DNA of 64,000 nucleotides, taken from NCBI RefSeq assembly GCF_965200585.1, contig NZ_OZ241361.1. One strand, 5' to 3'. This DNA is from Bacterioplanoides sp965200585. Its GTDB lineage: Bacteria > Pseudomonadota > Gammaproteobacteria > Pseudomonadales > Oceanobacteraceae. Every line of letters begins with the position of its first letter. Positions within the stretch are counted from its first letter, which is position 1. Both the position numbers and the translations under genes were made by a program. Below the pieces are notes generated by a model that was given only the letters and a program-made list of their open reading frames with translations, made no database searches and had not been told where the DNA came from. Shown piece by piece: positions 62,002-64,000 of the stretch.

Positions 62002-64000
62002 GTGCCCACTCTTGATGCCTTAGAAGAGCGACTCGCCAAATACCTGAGCAACAGCCAGATAAAACAGGTGAGTCGCGCTTATTATTACGCCGAACAAGCC
62101 CACGAAGGCCAGCGCCGTCGCAGTGGCGAACCCTATATCATTCACCCACTGGCCGTTGCTAATGTACTGGCCGACATGCATCTTGACCATCAGAGCCTGA
62201 TGGCGGCCATGCTGCATGATGTGATTGAAGACACCGGAATTCCCCGGGATGCGTTAGAGAAGCAATTTGGCAGCGTGGTCACCGATCTGGTGGATGGCGT
62301 ATCCAAGCTGACGCACATTCATTTCGAGAGCAAAGAAGAACAACAGGCTGAGAACTTCCAGAAAATGGCGATGGCCATGGCGAAAGACATTCGCGTGATT
62401 CTGGTGAAGCTGGCCGACCGTTTACACAACCTGCGTACGCTGGGCTCATTGCGCCCGGAAAAGCGTCGTCGTGTGGCCCGCGAAAGCCTGGATATTTATG
62501 TGCCGATCGCCAACCGTCTGGGCCTGAATGATATCCGCATTGAGATGGAAGAGCTGTGCTTTGAAGCCATCTACCCGATGCGTTCCGGTCTGATTGCGCA
62601 CGCGGTGAAAACCGCGCGTGGTAATCGCTCTGAAATGGTGGACAATATTTCAGCCGCCATTCGCAACCGCTTAAGCGAAGCCAATATTCAGGCCAGAGTC
62701 GTCGGCCGGGAAAAGCACCTGTCCAGCATCTACAACAAGATGAAGGAAAAGCGTAAATCGCTGGCCGATATTATGGACGTGTATGGCTTCCGTATTATCA
62801 CCAGTTCGATTGATGACTGTTACCGCATTCTCGGCGCCATGCACTCGCTGTATAAACCCATTCCCGGGCGCTTTAAAGATTACGTTGCGATTCCCAAAAC
62901 CAATGGTTATCAATCGCTGCACACCACCTTAATTGGTATGGCCGGTGTGCCGATTGAAATTCAGATTCGCACCGAAGAAATGGAAGCCATGGCTAACCAT
63001 GGTATTGCCGCACACTGGCTGTATAAATCCGAAAGTGATCAGACCAGTGGGACGCAGCGCGCGCGCCAGTGGGTTCAGAATCTGCTTGAACTGCAAAAAA
63101 GCGCAGGCAGCCCGATTGAATTTGTTGAACACGTAAAAGTGGATTTATTTCCGGAAGAAATTTACGTTTTCACTCCTAATGGCAAAATTCTCGAATTACC
63201 GGCCGGTGCAACCGCGGTCGATTTTGCCTATGCCGTACATACCGATGTAGGTAATCGCTGTATTGCCTGTCGAATTAATCGCCAGCTGGCGCCGTTAAGT
63301 GCACAACTGCAGAACGGCCAGACGGTACAGATTGTGACCGGCCCGAATACCAGCCCGAATCCGGCCTGGCTCAACTTTGTAGTTACCGGTAAAGCACGCT
63401 CCAATATCCGCAGTTACCTGAAGAATCAGCGCCGCAGTGAGTCCGTTTCGTTTGGCGAGCGGTTATTAAATAAAGCGCTGAATGACCTGGGTAAAACGCT
63501 GGAAGATATCGACCAGACACACATCGATCTGGTGTTAAAAGAAACTTCTCTGGAAACCTTCGACGATATTCTCGAAGACATCGGCTCCGGCAACCGCATG
63601 GCACCGATTCTTGCCCGCCGTTTATTGGTTGCCAACAAAGATACCGATATTGATCTGGATGCGTTTGAACAATCGCCACTGGCGATTAAAGGCACCGAAG
63701 GATTAGTGGTCAGTTTTGCTAAATGTTGCAGCCCGATTCCCGGCGATCCGATTATTGGTCATGCCAGCTCCGGCCGTGGCTTAGTGGTTCATACCGACAG
63801 CTGTAAAAATGTGCAGGACTTCCGCGATAATCAGGAAAAATGCGTCATCCTGTCGTGGGATAAAGACATCGACAGTGAATTCAGTGTTGACCTGAAAGTC
63901 TTCCTCGAAAATCGTCGTGGCATTGTGGTTGAACTGGCTTCCGCCATTAATCAGGCCGACGCGAATGTTGAGAAAATTGATGTCGAAGAACGTGATGCCC
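62002..64000 (+). CDS. spoT: Bifunctional (p)ppGpp synthetase/hydrolase SpoT (3' end outside window)
   Basis: SpoT degrades and makes the alarmone (p)ppGpp. The start is GTG 62002 after AGAGGT (MPTLDALEERLAKYL). The first 666 codons are visible. The HD hydrolase domain is intact (HDVIEDT), then the synthetase domain (MDVYGFRIITSSIDDCYRILG, YVAIPKTNGYQSLHTTLIG), the TGS domain (VFTPNGKILELPAGATAVDFAYAVH) and part of the zinc-finger/conserved-Cys domain (SFAKCCSPIPGDPIIG). The C-terminal ACT domain begins at the window edge. No frameshift is seen. Confidence 0.97.
   Translation, partial: MPTLDALEERLAKYLSNSQIKQVSRAYYYAEQAHEGQRRRSGEPYIIHPLAVANVLADMHLDHQSLMAAMLHDVIEDTGIPRDALEKQFGSVVTDLVDGVSKLTHIHFESKEEQQAENFQKMAMAMAKDIRVILVKLADRLHNLRTLGSLRPEKRRRVARESLDIYVPIANRLGLNDIRIEMEELCFEAIYPMRSGLIAHAVKTARGNRSEMVDNISAAIRNRLSEANIQARVVGREKHLSSIYNKMKEKRKSLADIMDVYGFRIITSSIDDCYRILGAMHSLYKPIPGRFKDYVAIPKTNGYQSLHTTLIGMAGVPIEIQIRTEEMEAMANHGIAAHWLYKSESDQTSGTQRARQWVQNLLELQKSAGSPIEFVEHVKVDLFPEEIYVFTPNGKILELPAGATAVDFAYAVHTDVGNRCIACRINRQLAPLSAQLQNGQTVQIVTGPNTSPNPAWLNFVVTGKARSNIRSYLKNQRRSESVSFGERLLNKALNDLGKTLEDIDQTHIDLVLKETSLETFDDILEDIGSGNRMAPILARRLLVANKDTDIDLDAFEQSPLAIKGTEGLVVSFAKCCSPIPGDPIIGHASSGRGLVVHTDSCKNVQDFRDNQEKCVILSWDKDIDSEFSVDLKVFLENRRGIVVELASAINQADANVEKIDVEERDA

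Overview
The window is a chromosomal segment of a gammaproteobacterium, most like the marine Oceanospirillales/Pseudomonadales. The evidence is rpsF-rpsR followed by a small membrane-protein gene, gatCAB next to mreB, rng-yhdP-nitrilase, an intracellular PHA depolymerase, gmk-rpoZ-spoT, and an unusually large investment in TonB-dependent uptake. I saw no tRNA, rRNA, CRISPR array or insertion sequence.

Layout. 0-1 kb: ribosomal protein genes rpsF-rpsR and the start of a membrane-protein gene with an in-frame amber codon. 1.2-4.3 kb: a large lipoprotein with a perfect 9-bp tandem repeat, Calx-beta-like and RCC1-like domains. A possible orphan short transcript follows at about 4.4 kb. 4.5-11 kb: uptake locus 1 (AraC regulator, TonB receptor, DUF4374-like lipoprotein, PepSY membrane protein). 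11-11.5 kb: a convergent non-coding region with DnaA-box-like sites in a repeated block. 11.5-24.6 kb: a complete NRPS-independent hydroxamate siderophore cluster of bisucaberin/putrebactin type on the minus strand. It has a lysine-type decarboxylase, an N-hydroxylase, an MFS exporter, a fused acyltransferase-synthetase, FhuF, a DUF1624 membrane acyltransferase, a NylB-like serine hydrolase and an IutA-like receptor, headed by a good Fur box. 24.8-28.1 kb: uptake locus 2 (ExbB-like, DUF2149 and TonB receptor), preceded by a clear cobalamin riboswitch. 28.2-32.9 kb: a Nudix gene and uptake locus 3 (TonB receptor, PepSY protein, DUF1330). 33-43.2 kb: an accessory stretch with two unrecognised membrane-protein genes, a NADAR protein, a 30-bp perfect palindrome, and a 2,248-residue FG-GAP/RHS protein followed 1 nt later by a small membrane protein that may be its immunity partner. 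43.3-64 kb: housekeeping genes gatCAB, mreB, an SDR gene, mreCD, maf, rng, yhdP, nitrilase, Mpo1-like, phaZ, Spy-like, Smr, gmk, rpoZ and spoT (cut by the window end).

How it works together. The centre of the window is an iron and corrinoid acquisition region. The siderophore cluster makes, exports, re-imports and reduces its own hydroxamate chelator. Loci 1 and 3 look like uptake of other chelates, each with a PepSY protein that may reduce the chelate at the inner membrane. Locus 2 is switched by a B12 riboswitch and carries what look like its own energising proteins. The points most worth a second look are the hydrolase inside the siderophore operon, the riboswitch-controlled receptor locus, the DnaA-box block, the RHS/immunity pair, the apparent AUU start of mreC, and the amber codon at the left edge.
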